The notes under the pieces are model-generated. The model was not told the DNA's origin and ran no database searches. It saw nothing but the letters and a program-made list of their open reading frames with translations. DNA of 64,000 nt. It comes from Myxococcales bacterium. GTDB lineage: Bacteria > Myxococcota_A > Polyangia > Haliangiales > Haliangiaceae. Positions 32,364-43,768 of the stretch are shown in pieces. Each line of letters opens with the position of its first letter. Within the stretch, counting starts at the first letter, position 1. The translations under genes were made by a program, and so were the position numbers. The DNA lies in contig JAEUJY010000085.1 in the NCBI GenBank assembly GCA_016794525.1, positions 28,397-92,396 on the forward strand, given 5' to 3'.

Positions 32364-35300
32364 CCCGCACTCGCCTCATCGCCGCGTTGCTCGGCGTCGC
32401 CGTCGCCGCCGGTCCGGTCGTCGCCCAGCCGGGCGCGCAGGGCCCCGGCACCGGCCCCTGGACCCAGCCCGGCACCGGCCCCGGCCTCGGCGTGCCGTCG
32501 GGCGCGGTCCCGGCCCCGCTCACCGACGCCGAGCGCGCCGCGCTCAAGGAGGTCGAGACCGACTGGGCCCGCTACGTCGGCCAGGCCGACGAGCACCACC
32601 GCCGGCTGCGCGATCAGCTGCTGCGGTCGTTCGACGAGAAGACCGCCGATCTCGAGGCCCGCTACGCCTCGCGCATCGCCGACGCGACCGCGACCAAGGC
32701 CGAGCGCCAGCGCTCGATCATCGCGCAGCTCGAGAAGTTCATCGCCGATCACCCCGACCACCCGCAGTTCACGCCGGACGCGATGTTCCGGCTGGCCGAC
32801 CTGTACCTCGACGTCGCCGACGAGGCGCTCGACCTGCTGACCGACCCGACCGCCGAGCCGATCGCCGACTACGGCAAGTCGCTCGAGCTGTGGGAGCAGA
32901 TCGTCACCAGGTTCCCCGACTACCGGCAGATGCCGTCGGTGCTGTACCTGCTGGCGTACTACGGCAAGACCAAGGACGAGCGCCGGTCGATGGTGCTGTT
33001 CCTGGCCCTGACCTGCGCCAACCACTACAAGTGGAACGACGTCCCGACGGCGGCGCCGACCAAGGAGGAGGCGCTGGCGCGGATCGATCGGCCCGAGCTG
33101 ACCGACCCCTACGGCGACTGCCAGCCGTGGCCCAACGCCGACGTCGAGCTGGTCCGCCACGCCTGGGTGCGCGGCCTCGCCGACTACCACTTCACCGTCC
33201 CCGGCGAGCTCGACGAGGCGATCAGCGCCTACAACAAGGTCGTCGGCACCGCCAAGGACTCGCCGCTCTACGCCGAGGCGCTCTACAAGCTCGCCTGGTC
33301 GTACTACAAGCGCGACAAGCTCATCGAGTCGATCCAGAAGTTCGACGAGTCGGTGAAGCTGTACGACGATATCGTCGCCAAGGGCGCGATCCCGACCCTC
33401 GAGCTGCGCGAGGAGTCGCTGCAGTACATCGCGATCGGCTTCACCGACCCGTGGAAGGGCGAGACCGACCCCGATCCGGTCAAGGCCTTCGACCGCGCCC
33501 GCGAGTTCTACAAGGGCCGCGAGAACGAGCCCCACGTCCGCGACGTGTGGGAGGCGATGGGCGGCGCGTTCATGGAGCTCCAGGCCTACGATCAGGCGGT
33601 CGACTCGTACCGCATCGCGATCGGGCCGCCGTGGGAGCTCAACCCGCGCAACCCGCTGGTCCACCAGGCGATCGTCGACGCCTTCGAGGCCAAGGGAGAC
33701 AAGCTCGCGGCCGACGAGGCCGCCGCGCAGCTCGCCATCCGCTACGCGCCGGGCACGCCCTGGTACATCGCCAACGAGAAGGACCGCGAGGCGATGGAGA
33801 ACCAGCGCCGCATCGCGGAGCGCGCGCTGTACGCCTCGGCCCGCAACACCCACCTGGCCGCGACCAACCTGCGCAAGGAGTACGAGGCCGGCGGCAAGAC
33901 CGAGCCGGCGCTCAAGGAGGAGTACCTCGCGCTGTACGCCTCGGCGGTCAAGCTCTACCAGACCTTCGTCAAGCAGTACCCCGAGAGCGACTACGCCTAC
34001 GAGTTCACCTACTACCAGGGCGAGGCGCTGTTCTACAGCGAGCGCTACATGGAGGCGGTCGAGCAGTACAAGTGGGTGCGCGACCACCGCGACCTGTCCG
34101 AGGCGTTCTTCCTCGACGCCGCCAAGAGCATCCTCGCCAGCTACGAGGCCGAGGTGGCCAAGCAGGTCGCGGCCGGGCAGCTGCCCGAGCTGCGGGTGCC
34201 GACCTCCGACGAGCTCAAGGCGCTGCCCCAGCCGCTGACGCCGATGCCGATCCCCGAGCTGTACCTGCAGCTGCAGGCGCAGTGGGACGACTACCAGAAC
34301 GTCGTCAACGACCCGGCGACGGCGCCGCAGCAGGGCATCAACGCGGCGCTGGTCAGCCTCGCGTACCTGCACATCGACGACGCGATCGCGCGCATGGACA
34401 AGGTCATGACCAAGTTCTGCGGCGTGCCCGAGGCGATCGCCGCCAAGGACGGCCTGCTCGCGCTGTACGAGGCCACCGGCCAGCTCGAGAAGTTCACCGA
34501 GGTGAACAACAAGTTCATCAGCCAGAAGTGCGGCGACGCCAAGGCGATCGAGGCGGCCAAGAGCCAGAACCGCTCGGTCGAGTTCATGAAGGCCGGCCAG
34601 CAGTACGCCGAGGGCAAGTTCCTCGAGGCCGCCGAGAGCTTCTACCGCTTCTACAAGATCGCGCCGGCCACCGACGCCGACGGCCCGACCGCGCTCTACA
34701 ACTCGGCCGCGGCCTACATGCAGGCCAACCGGCCCAAGACCGCGATCGCGCTGTTCAAGGAGTTCACGCAGAGCAAGGAGAAGAACTACCGGGAGAGCCC
34801 GTACTTCCTCGAGGCGATGCGCCTGACCGCCGCCAGCCAGCAGAGCGTCTTCGACTACGACGCGGCGATCACCACCAACCTCGACCTGTACGCGCTGGCC
34901 AAGGACGCCAAGAAGCGCGGCATCAAGCCGCCGCCGCCGCTGCCCGGCGAGCCGCAGCGCACGACCGATCAGATCGCGCTCGAGGCGCTCTACAACGCGG
35001 CGTTCCTCGCCGAGCTCAACCGCGACTTCAAGCGCGCGGTCGACCTGTTCGGCAAGTACGACAAGGAAGAGACCGACCGCGGCAAGAAGAGCGACGCCGC
35101 CTGGGAGGTCGTCATGATCTACAAGACCTCGGGCGACATCCAGAGCCTGATCGCCGCCGCCGATCGCTGGCGCCGCGGCTACGGCGCCGACGCCGGCAAC
35201 GAGGACAAGTTCGTCCAGTCCTACTACGACACCGCCGCGCTGTGGCGGCGCAAGGGCAAGACCAAGGACGCCGAGGCCGCCGGCAAGCAGACGATGGACG

Positions 35301-35860
35301 CGTGGGTCACCCGCGGCAGCATCAAGGGCGGCAAGGGCGCCAAGCTGGCCGGCGAGTGGGGCCTGTACTTCGCCGAGAGCTACTTCACCAAGACCTTCCA
35401 GCCGTACAAGATCACCGAGGTGGCCAAGACCATCGATCGGTCCAAGGCCATCAAGGCCGCGCTCGAGAAGCTGACCCTCGAGGTCCAGGACAAGTACGTC
35501 GCGCTCGACGCCTACGGCGTGGCCGAGTACTCGATGGCGGCCAAGGTGCGCTTCGGTGAGAGCCTGTCGCAGTTCGCCGAGAAGCTGGCCCAGTCGCCGA
35601 CGCCCAAGTACGTGCTCGATCTCGACAAGAAGAACCCCGACGCCGGCGCGGTCGCGGCCTACGAAGAAGGCCTGGCCCGCAACCTGGCCAAGTACGTCGA
35701 CCAGGCCAAGGCGCAGTGGACCGAGGTGGTCAGCCTGGCGAAGAAGAACGGCGTGTCCAACAAGTGGAGCCAGCTGGCCCTCGAGAACCTCAACCGCGAG
35801 TTCCCGGACGAGTTCCCGGTCCTGCACCAGGAGCTGTTCGACGGCACGGAGGCGCCATGA
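32360..35860 (+). CDS. Large TPR protein, GltD/AgmU-like
   Basis: A 1166-residue exported protein with a GTG start (GTGA overlap, GGGAGGT at 32348-32354) and a signal peptide (RLIAALLGVAVAAGPVVAQ). Most of the chain is TPR: FDEKTADLEARYASRIADAT, DAMFRLADLYLDVADEALDL, SPLYAEALYKLAWSYYKRDK, DYAYEFTYYQGEALFYSERY, FLEAAESFYRFYKIAPATDA and LYNSAAAYMQANRPKTAIAL. AgmU/GltD of Myxococcus (about 1,200 residues, many TPRs) is the closest known match in size, order and context. It is predicted to form a periplasmic scaffold. Orthology rests on context and length, not alignment. Confidence 0.72.
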   Translation: MTRTRLIAALLGVAVAAGPVVAQPGAQGPGTGPWTQPGTGPGLGVPSGAVPAPLTDAERAALKEVETDWARYVGQADEHHRRLRDQLLRSFDEKTADLEARYASRIADATATKAERQRSIIAQLEKFIADHPDHPQFTPDAMFRLADLYLDVADEALDLLTDPTAEPIADYGKSLELWEQIVTRFPDYRQMPSVLYLLAYYGKTKDERRSMVLFLALTCANHYKWNDVPTAAPTKEEALARIDRPELTDPYGDCQPWPNADVELVRHAWVRGLADYHFTVPGELDEAISAYNKVVGTAKDSPLYAEALYKLAWSYYKRDKLIESIQKFDESVKLYDDIVAKGAIPTLELREESLQYIAIGFTDPWKGETDPDPVKAFDRAREFYKGRENEPHVRDVWEAMGGAFMELQAYDQAVDSYRIAIGPPWELNPRNPLVHQAIVDAFEAKGDKLAADEAAAQLAIRYAPGTPWYIANEKDREAMENQRRIAERALYASARNTHLAATNLRKEYEAGGKTEPALKEEYLALYASAVKLYQTFVKQYPESDYAYEFTYYQGEALFYSERYMEAVEQYKWVRDHRDLSEAFFLDAAKSILASYEAEVAKQVAAGQLPELRVPTSDELKALPQPLTPMPIPELYLQLQAQWDDYQNVVNDPATAPQQGINAALVSLAYLHIDDAIARMDKVMTKFCGVPEAIAAKDGLLALYEATGQLEKFTEVNNKFISQKCGDAKAIEAAKSQNRSVEFMKAGQQYAEGKFLEAAESFYRFYKIAPATDADGPTALYNSAAAYMQANRPKTAIALFKEFTQSKEKNYRESPYFLEAMRLTAASQQSVFDYDAAITTNLDLYALAKDAKKRGIKPPPPLPGEPQRTTDQIALEALYNAAFLAELNRDFKRAVDLFGKYDKEETDRGKKSDAAWEVVMIYKTSGDIQSLIAAADRWRRGYGADAGNEDKFVQSYYDTAALWRRKGKTKDAEAAGKQTMDAWVTRGSIKGGKGAKLAGEWGLYFAESYFTKTFQPYKITEVAKTIDRSKAIKAALEKLTLEVQDKYVALDAYGVAEYSMAAKVRFGESLSQFAEKLAQSPTPKYVLDLDKKNPDAGAVAAYEEGLARNLAKYVDQAKAQWTEVVSLAKKNGVSNKWSQLALENLNREFPDEFPVLHQELFDGTEAP

Positions 35861-37059
35861 GCTCGGCGATGTCGATAGATCCTCGCGCGCGCTCGCGCGT
35901 CGGTAGTGCCGTGCGTCGCCTCGGTACCATCGGCATGACCCTCGCCCTCGCGGCGGCGGTGGCCTGTGGCGGCGGCAGCAAGAAGAAGCCGACCACGCCG
36001 GGCGCCGGCTCGGGCTCGGGCTCGACGTCCGATCCCGGCGGCATGAACGACACCGGCGACCCCACCGGCGATGGCGTGCCGACCACCGGCGGTGGCGGCG
36101 GCAGCGCGGGCGGCGGCGGCGACATGGGTGGCGGCGGTGGCGGCGGCGGCGGGGACCTGGGCGGCGGCGGTGGCAGCGGCGACCCGGTCGCCGGCGGCGA
36201 CCCCGAGCCGCCGCCGATCGTCCCGCCCAACCTCGACATCCCCCCCGACCAGGCCCGCACCGAGGTCGATCGCCACCTGCGGCAGGCCAAGGCGATGCTG
36301 GCCGCGGCCAAGCCCGACCCCGACGGCGCGATCATCGAGGCCAAGGCCGCGCTGGCGGTCGACGGCACCAACGTCGACGCGCAGATCGCGATCGCCCACG
36401 CCTACTACCTCAAGCGGCTGACCGACACCGCCGAGGTCATCCTCGACACGCTCTACAACAAGCGCCGCGCCGCGGTCGAGAACAACGCCTACCTGAACTA
36501 CGTCTACGGCCTGGTCTACGACCGCAACAACGAGCCGGCCCGGGCGTTCGCGGCGTTCCGCAAGGCGGTGTCGCTCGACGGCAACTTCGCCAGCGCGCAG
36601 GTCAACCTCGGCGTCCACCAGCTCGAGAACAAGCAGTACGGCGACGCGGTCGAGACCTTCGAGAAGCTCACCGGCCAGCTCGGCCGCACCGACGCCGCGA
36701 CCTGGTCGGCGCTGGGCTCGGCCTACCGCGGCCAGGCCGCCGACTACGATCCCGGCAGCCCCAACAAGAACCAGCTCCTGGGCCGGGCCGAGAACGCGTA
36801 CAAGCGCGCGCTCGCCGCCAACCAGAGCTACGGCCCCGCCTACTACAACCTCGGGCTGCTCTACCTCGACGCCGATCCGTTCCCCGACGGCGGCGGCGCG
36901 ATGGACACGCTGGTCCGGCTCAACAAGGCCAAGACCTACTTCGACGAGTACAAGAACATGCCGGGTGTCGACCTGGCGCTCTACGACGAGCGCCTGAAGG
37001 ACGTCACCAAGCTGATCAAGCGCGAAGAGAAGAAGCGCAAGAAAGCCGGAGGTGGCTGA
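35857..37059 (+). CDS. TPR lipoprotein, GltE/AglT-like
   Basis: A 400-residue lipoprotein. A basic N-terminus and hydrophobic stretch (IGMTLALAAAVAC) lead to a lipobox ending AVAC, then an exceptionally Gly-rich region (residues 35-115, long GGGG runs). The rest has TPRs: DAQIAIAHAYYLKRLTDTAE, NNAYLNYVYGLVYDRNNEPA, FASAQVNLGVHQLENKQYGD, GPAYYNLGLLYLDADPFPDG. AglT/GltE of Myxococcus is a TPR outer-membrane lipoprotein in the same order relative to AgmU and PglI, so this is the likely counterpart. It overlaps the previous and next genes (ATGA at 35857, TGATG at 37057). Confidence 0.75.
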   Translation: MSSAMSIDPRARSRVGSAVRRLGTIGMTLALAAAVACGGGSKKKPTTPGAGSGSGSTSDPGGMNDTGDPTGDGVPTTGGGGGSAGGGGDMGGGGGGGGGDLGGGGGSGDPVAGGDPEPPPIVPPNLDIPPDQARTEVDRHLRQAKAMLAAAKPDPDGAIIEAKAALAVDGTNVDAQIAIAHAYYLKRLTDTAEVILDTLYNKRRAAVENNAYLNYVYGLVYDRNNEPARAFAAFRKAVSLDGNFASAQVNLGVHQLENKQYGDAVETFEKLTGQLGRTDAATWSALGSAYRGQAADYDPGSPNKNQLLGRAENAYKRALAANQSYGPAYYNLGLLYLDADPFPDGGGAMDTLVRLNKAKTYFDEYKNMPGVDLALYDERLKDVTKLIKREEKKRKKAGGG

Positions 37060-37358
37060 TGCGTCCGACCCTCGCCCTGTTGCTGGTGGCGGCCCTGGCC
37101 GGGACCGCGAGCGCCGACCCGGCGGTCGCGTTCCACGTCGTCGACGACGGCGGCCACAAGAAGATCGTCATCGACACGCCGGTCGACGTGAACGCGCGCG
37201 CGCCGCGGCCCGAGGTCGCGGTGCTGGGCGCGTCGCTGCGCCCCGACTACGTCTGGCCGCTGGTCGAGCAGTCGATGCTCGACCTGGTGCTCGCCACCGT
37301 GCAGCGCGCGCCGTTCGTCGCGGCGCCCGGCGCCGTGCCCGCCGGGGGGCGGCCGTGA
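37059..37358 (+). CDS. Small exported protein A of the Glt-like operon
   Basis: A 99-residue exported protein (signal MRPTLALLLVAALAGTASA). The mature part contains KKIVIDTPVDVNARAPRPEV and YVWPLVEQSMLDLVLATVQR, ending APFVAAPG. The next gene encodes a similar protein (K/H-V-I-D-T, PRP-x-V, a Leu-rich helix and a final APF), so the two are tandem paralogues. They occupy the position held by GltF in Myxococcus, but size alone does not prove homology. The start shares a base with the previous stop (TGATG), so translation is coupled. Confidence 0.65.
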   Translation: MRPTLALLLVAALAGTASADPAVAFHVVDDGGHKKIVIDTPVDVNARAPRPEVAVLGASLRPDYVWPLVEQSMLDLVLATVQRAPFVAAPGAVPAGGRP

Positions 37359-37654
37359 AGGCGGTCGCGCTGGTGGTCGCCGCGCTGGCGCTGGCCGCGC
37401 CGGCGGCCGCGCGCGCCGAGGGCTGCGACGATCAGGACTCCGAGAAGAAGAACGACGGGAAGAACTTCCACATCGAGTACCGCAACGGCCAGAAGGTCCA
37501 CGTCATCGACACCGTCATCGCGGTGTGCGGCAAGGTCCCGCGGCCCAGCGTCGTCTACGTCTTGCAGGCCAAGAACATCAACTACGAGTGGGAGCATCTG
37601 AAGCAGGACTTCCTGCCGCTGATCCTCGCCTCGGTCACCAAGGCCCCCTTCTGA
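37355..37654 (+). CDS. Small exported protein B, paralogue of the preceding gene
   Basis: A 99-residue exported protein with a GTG start (GTGA overlap) and signal peptide KAVALVVAALALAAPAAARA. The mature part matches protein A in order: HVIDTVIAVCGKVPRPSVVY and LKQDFLPLILASVTKAPF. It differs by two cysteines (GCDDQDSEKK and AVCGK) that could form a disulfide. The stop shares a base with the next ATG (TGATG), so it is coupled to the FHA-TonB protein gene. Confidence 0.65.
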   Translation: MKAVALVVAALALAAPAAARAEGCDDQDSEKKNDGKNFHIEYRNGQKVHVIDTVIAVCGKVPRPSVVYVLQAKNINYEWEHLKQDFLPLILASVTKAPF

Positions 37655-39060
37655 TGGCGACCGCACCCCACGCCCACGGCCCACGTCCGCGCATCCTGCG
37701 CATCGGCGTCCTGCTCGGCGGCAAGATCGTCGAGGAGCGGTTGATCCGCGACCGCGGCGACGTCACCGTCGGTCAGTCGTCGAAGAACACCTTCTCGGTG
37801 CCGCTCGAGGGCCTGCCCCGCGAGTGGACGCTGTTCAAGGCCCACGAGGGGCGGTACACGCTCGACTTCACCGGGCAGATGGACGGCCGCCTGTCCGACG
37901 GCGACAAGGTCCAGACCCTGGCCGCGGCCCGCGAGGCCGGCGCCCGGCGGGTCGGCGAGCACTTCTCGCTGCCGCTCGGCGACCACGCCCGCGGCAAGGT
38001 CTCGCTCGGCGATCTGACGCTGCTGTTCCAGTTCGTCACCGAGCCGCCGCTGCAGCCGCGGCCGCTGTTGCCGCACTCGGTGCGCGGCACGCTGGCCGAT
38101 CGCATCGACCCGCGGCTCGCGGTGATCGTCGCCGCGTCGGTGGCGATCCACTTCGGCTTCATGATCGCGGCGTGGCAGTGGGATCCGCCGGGCGACGGCG
38201 GCATCGCCTACCGCGCGGCCAAGCAGACGTTCGCCGAGGACTCGGTGCCGGTCGACTTCCAGGAGCCGGTGGCGGTGCCCGAGAAGGGCGACGAGAAGGG
38301 CGCCGAGACCAAGGGCGAGGACAAGCAGCCCGAGAAGGTGCCGGACAAGAAGCCGGCCGGCGACAAGAAGCCGGCGGGCGACAGCAAGCCGGCCGAGGCC
38401 GCCGGCGGTCGCAACGAGAACGACGCGGTCGCGCTGCAGGAGGAGTCGGCCCGCATGGCCGACGCGCTGTTCTCCGAGGACGAGGCCGGCGGTGGCCTGG
38501 CCGGCGCGATGGAGAACAAGAAGCCGGGCAGCGACCTCGGCAACCAGCTGTCCGAGGTGGCCAAGAGCGGCGCGCAGACTGCGATCGGCAACACCGCCGG
38601 TCGCGGCACCCGCGGCAACGGCGACCCGCGGGTCGGCACCGGCACCGGGCCCGGCGTCACTGGCCCCGGCGGCCCGGTCAGCGCCACCGGCCCCGACGGC
38701 AAGGGCGAGAAGGTTCCGACCGGCCGCATCTCGGTCTCGGACAAGAAGACGTTCGACGACTCGACGCTGACCCCCGACGCCGTGCTGCGCAAGATCACCA
38801 GCGCGTACATGAGCGGCCTGAAGCGCTGCCACAAGGAGCTGCTGAAGACCGACCCCACCGCGCGCGGCAAGGTCAAGCTGGCGTTCACGGTCAACGAGAG
38901 CGGCCGCACGGTCAGCCCGCGCGTGAGCGGCTTCGCCGACAGCCTCGACTCGTGCATCGAGGCGCAGATGGGCAACTGGCGCTTCGACATCCCGAAGGAC
39001 GGCGACGGCGAGCCGACCGACGCCAGCTTCGAGATCGCGCTCCAGCTCGTCCCGGAGTGA
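37654..39060 (+). CDS. gltG: GltG/PglI-like protein: FHA-like domain, one TM helix, TonB-like C-terminus
   Basis: A 468-residue inner-membrane protein. The N-terminal cytosolic domain (residues 10-140; RIGVLLGGKIVEERLIRDRG, VTVGQSSKNTFSVPLEG, KVSLGDLTLLFQFV) resembles an FHA fold. One TM helix follows (LAVIVAASVAIHFGFMIAAW). A long Lys/Pro/Asp/Glu-rich periplasmic linker leads to the AgmX/PglI C-terminal domain (DAVLRKITSAYMSGLKRCHK, ELLKTDPTARGKVKLAFTVN, VSPRVSGFADSLDSCIEAQM), with its paired Cys. This architecture is known for Myxococcus GltG (PglI), which links the cytosolic motor side to the cell envelope. It is the last gene of the operon. Confidence 0.8.
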   Translation: MATAPHAHGPRPRILRIGVLLGGKIVEERLIRDRGDVTVGQSSKNTFSVPLEGLPREWTLFKAHEGRYTLDFTGQMDGRLSDGDKVQTLAAAREAGARRVGEHFSLPLGDHARGKVSLGDLTLLFQFVTEPPLQPRPLLPHSVRGTLADRIDPRLAVIVAASVAIHFGFMIAAWQWDPPGDGGIAYRAAKQTFAEDSVPVDFQEPVAVPEKGDEKGAETKGEDKQPEKVPDKKPAGDKKPAGDSKPAEAAGGRNENDAVALQEESARMADALFSEDEAGGGLAGAMENKKPGSDLGNQLSEVAKSGAQTAIGNTAGRGTRGNGDPRVGTGTGPGVTGPGGPVSATGPDGKGEKVPTGRISVSDKKTFDDSTLTPDAVLRKITSAYMSGLKRCHKELLKTDPTARGKVKLAFTVNESGRTVSPRVSGFADSLDSCIEAQMGNWRFDIPKDGDGEPTDASFEIALQLVPE

Positions 39061-39150
39061 GGTGGGGGACGGCGCAGGTGCCGAGGCGCGGGCCTGGCGC
39101 CCGGCGTCACGTCGGCGCGTCACAACGGCGACGTGTGGCATCTAGCGGTC

Positions 39151-41619
<2,469 letters not shown>

Positions 41620-41632
41620 CGCCGGGGGCGCG

Positions 41633-42655
41633 CTACCGCGGCAAGAGCGTCGGCCACACCGCGCCGCTGCGCGGGTCGGTCAGCGTGGTCTGGTCGCGGT
41701 ACACCCGCGCCGTGCGGTGCAGCGCGGCCAGCGCGCTGGTCAGCGGCATCGACTGGTAGCGCTCGGGCCAGTGCGCGAGGATCCGATCGCGCACCAGCGG
41801 CGCGTGGCGCGTGCTCATCGCCGGGAACATGTGGTGCTCGACGTGGTAGCCGAAGCCCAGCGTCAGGAACACCAGCGGGCGGGGCAGCGTCACCGACAGC
41901 GAGTTCACCAGCACGTCGTTGACCTTGGGGGTCAGCGGGCTGAGGCCGTGGTTGGTGAGGATGAACGCCATCACGATCATGTTGGCCAGCACCAGCGGGA
42001 TCGCGAACACGAACAGGAACGCCAGCGGGCCGACCAGGAACGCCACCGTCAGCCACATCGCCACGCCGAGCGCGCTCTCGACGAACGCCAGCGTGTGCTC
42101 GCGGCGCGACATCCAGCCCCAGCGCCGCACCGCGAACAGGATCTGCGCGCTCTGCACGGTGAAGCCGAACATCAGGCTCAGCACGCCGGTCCAGCGCCGC
42201 GCGCCCAGCGAGAAGCCATCGGTGACCAGCCGGACCAGCCGGCTCTGCTCGTAGGTCGACAGCTCCGGGTACATGTCCGGATCGAGGCCGGGCTGGTTGG
42301 CGTGGGCGTGGTGCTCGCGGTTGTGCCAGACGCACCACAGCCGCGGCGACACCACGAACGGCGCGAAGCCGATCCAGCCGACGACCTTCTTCACCACCTT
42401 GTTGCGGGTGACGCCGCCGTGCAGCGTCTCGTGCGCGAGGAAGGTGATCCCGCCGAAGCCGATGCCGATGGCGATCGAGGCCAGCGGCACCAGCGCCCAG
42501 GGCAACCAGCCGCTGGCGACCGCGACGGTGCAGGTGGCGATCACCGCCAGGTGGAAGGGCAGCCACCACAGCCGCGACGTCGCAGGCGCGAACGCCTCGG
42601 CGGGCAACTCGGGGCGAATGGTTCGTACGTACGATGACAACGGCGACAGCTGCAC
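41633..42655 (-). CDS. Membrane fatty-acid desaturase
   Basis: A 340-residue di-iron membrane desaturase. The three histidine boxes are HETLHGG, HNREHHAHAN and GYHVEHHMFP. Four main hydrophobic regions around them (PFHLAVIATCTVAVASGW, LVPLASIAIGIGFGGITF, MWLTVAFLVGPLAFLFVFAI, LVLANMIVMAFILTNHG) place it in the inner membrane. It introduces a double bond into acyl chains with oxygen and an electron donor, and is important for membrane fluidity or specific lipids. An inverted repeat lies directly before its ATG. It converges with the HEAT-like gene with 13 nt between the stops. Confidence 0.93.
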   Translation of the reverse strand: MQLSPLSSYVRTIRPELPAEAFAPATSRLWWLPFHLAVIATCTVAVASGWLPWALVPLASIAIGIGFGGITFLAHETLHGGVTRNKVVKKVVGWIGFAPFVVSPRLWCVWHNREHHAHANQPGLDPDMYPELSTYEQSRLVRLVTDGFSLGARRWTGVLSLMFGFTVQSAQILFAVRRWGWMSRREHTLAFVESALGVAMWLTVAFLVGPLAFLFVFAIPLVLANMIVMAFILTNHGLSPLTPKVNDVLVNSLSVTLPRPLVFLTLGFGYHVEHHMFPAMSTRHAPLVRDRILAHWPERYQSMPLTSALAALHRTARVYRDQTTLTDPRSGAVWPTLLPR

Positions 42656-42660
42656 ATGGT

Positions 42661-42697
42661 GATCGTGACCACTTCTGGGGTCGGGATGGTCACGATC
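42661..42697. promoter_or_regulatory. Inverted repeat upstream of the desaturase (possible operator)
   Basis: GATCGTGACC (42661-42670) and GGTCACGATC (42688-42697) form a perfect 10-bp inverted repeat with a 17-nt spacer. It begins 5 nt from the desaturase ATG at 42655 on the minus strand, overlapping the expected ribosome-binding site and promoter. It could be a repressor operator or an mRNA hairpin, and could also terminate the upstream gene. Confidence 0.5.
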
Positions 42698-42740
42698 CCA
42701 TCATGGCGCTGTCACGTGCAGCCTTTGCCGCAGCGCGTGA

Positions 42741-42986
42741 TCATTCGGCCGGTTCGGCGTCGCCGGGGCCGATGTCGCACGCGTCGACCGGGTTGCGGTG
42801 GTCCTCGGGGCACTGCTCGACCGGGACCACCGAGTGGGTGGCGGTGCCGGCGTCGTCGACCGCGATGCAGCAGGTGACCTCCTGGGGCACGTCGTCAGGC
42901 GCCGGGCCGGCGGGGGCCTTCTTGGCCGGACCACCGCAGCCCAGGGACAGGGACACGATCGAGGCGAACACGAGCGCGAGCTTCAT
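42741..42986 (-). CDS. Tiny Cys-rich lipoprotein (family member 2)
   Basis: An 81-residue lipoprotein (MKLALVFASIVSLSLGC, lipobox SLGC) with a Lys/Ala/Pro spacer, then EVTCCIAVDDAGT, VVPVEQCPEDHRNPVDACDI and an acidic tail. The same plan as the product of 19917-20168 (lipobox, spacer, CC pair, Asp turn, V-P then Cys). Function unknown. The ATG at 42986 is preferred over 43022, which would place a polar segment before the signal peptide. The region 42987-43115 to the EPS locus is divergent and holds no gene. Confidence 0.55.
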   Translation of the reverse strand: MKLALVFASIVSLSLGCGGPAKKAPAGPAPDDVPQEVTCCIAVDDAGTATHSVVPVEQCPEDHRNPVDACDIGPGDAEPAE

Positions 42987-43115
42987 GGGCGGCATTGCGC
43001 CATGAACGCGCGGCGCGTGCAAACATTACGGGCGCCTGCGCGCGGGCCCCGGGGGATGAACGCCGGGCCGGTCGCGACGTCTAAGCCTTCGTTGCGCCAT
43101 CCGTCCGACGTCTCT

Positions 43116-43736
43116 ATGTTCCCGATGTCCATGCCCCGCATCGTCGCCCTCGCCCTGGTGGTCGGCCTCGTCGCCGCGTGCGGCGATCCGCCGCCGTCGA
43201 AGTACCCCACCCAGGCCTTCTACGTCGAGGACTCCCGGCTGGGGCCCGACGACCAGCTGGACATCGCGGTGTACCTGGGCGGGGGCACGCAGAAGCTCGA
43301 GGACGTCAGCAAGGTCTACCCGGTCTCGGCCGACGGCATGCTCTCGTTCCCGATGATCGGCGCGGTGGCCGCCAACGGGCGCAGCCCCAAGGACCTCGAG
43401 GCCGAGATCCGCACCCGCCTCGCCGACGGCTACATCGTCAACCCGAACGTGACGGTGCAGGTCAAGGAGTACAAGAGCAAGAAGGTGTCGATCACCGGCG
43501 AGGTCCGCAAGCCGGGCACCCTGATCTGGCGCCCGGAGATGACGATCAACGAGGCGGTGTCCGAGGCCAACGGCTTCACCGCGATGGCCAAGCCCAACGC
43601 CGTGGTCGTGACCCGCCGCACCGCCGACGGCGTGGTGAAGTACACCGTCCCCGTCGAGCGCATCTTCAACAACCGCTACGACCAGTTCTACATGCGGCCG
43701 GGCGACTCGGTGTACGTCCCCAAGCGCCTGTGGTGA
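43116..43736 (+). CDS. Outer-membrane polysaccharide export (OPX) lipoprotein, Wza-like
   Basis: A 206-residue lipoprotein (lipobox LVAACGD) with the polysaccharide-export PES domain (LGPDDQLDIAVYLGGGTQKL, VSADGMLSFPMIGAVAANGR) and an SLBB domain (VSITGEVRKPGTLIWRPEMT, INEAVSEANGFTAM, MRPGDSVYVPKR). Its length matches the short OPX proteins that lack a C-terminal barrel helix. It should conduct polysaccharide through the periplasm or outer membrane, together with the Wzz-kinase encoded downstream. ATGs at 43125 and 43131 are also possible. It is the first gene of the EPS operon, and the next gene follows after 32 nt. Confidence 0.9.
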   Translation: MFPMSMPRIVALALVVGLVAACGDPPPSKYPTQAFYVEDSRLGPDDQLDIAVYLGGGTQKLEDVSKVYPVSADGMLSFPMIGAVAANGRSPKDLEAEIRTRLADGYIVNPNVTVQVKEYKSKKVSITGEVRKPGTLIWRPEMTINEAVSEANGFTAMAKPNAVVVTRRTADGVVKYTVPVERIFNNRYDQFYMRPGDSVYVPKRLW

Positions 43737-43768
43737 GCGCGCCATCCTGATCAACTCCTCGCTCCAGG

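Noticed and set aside
32132..35827. Very long open frame on the minus strand opposite the GltD/AgmU-like gene
   Set aside because: It is the third-position shadow of a TPR gene in GC-rich DNA. The translation is low-complexity (Leu/Val/Gly/Arg) without motifs, whereas the plus strand gives a signal peptide and TPRs.
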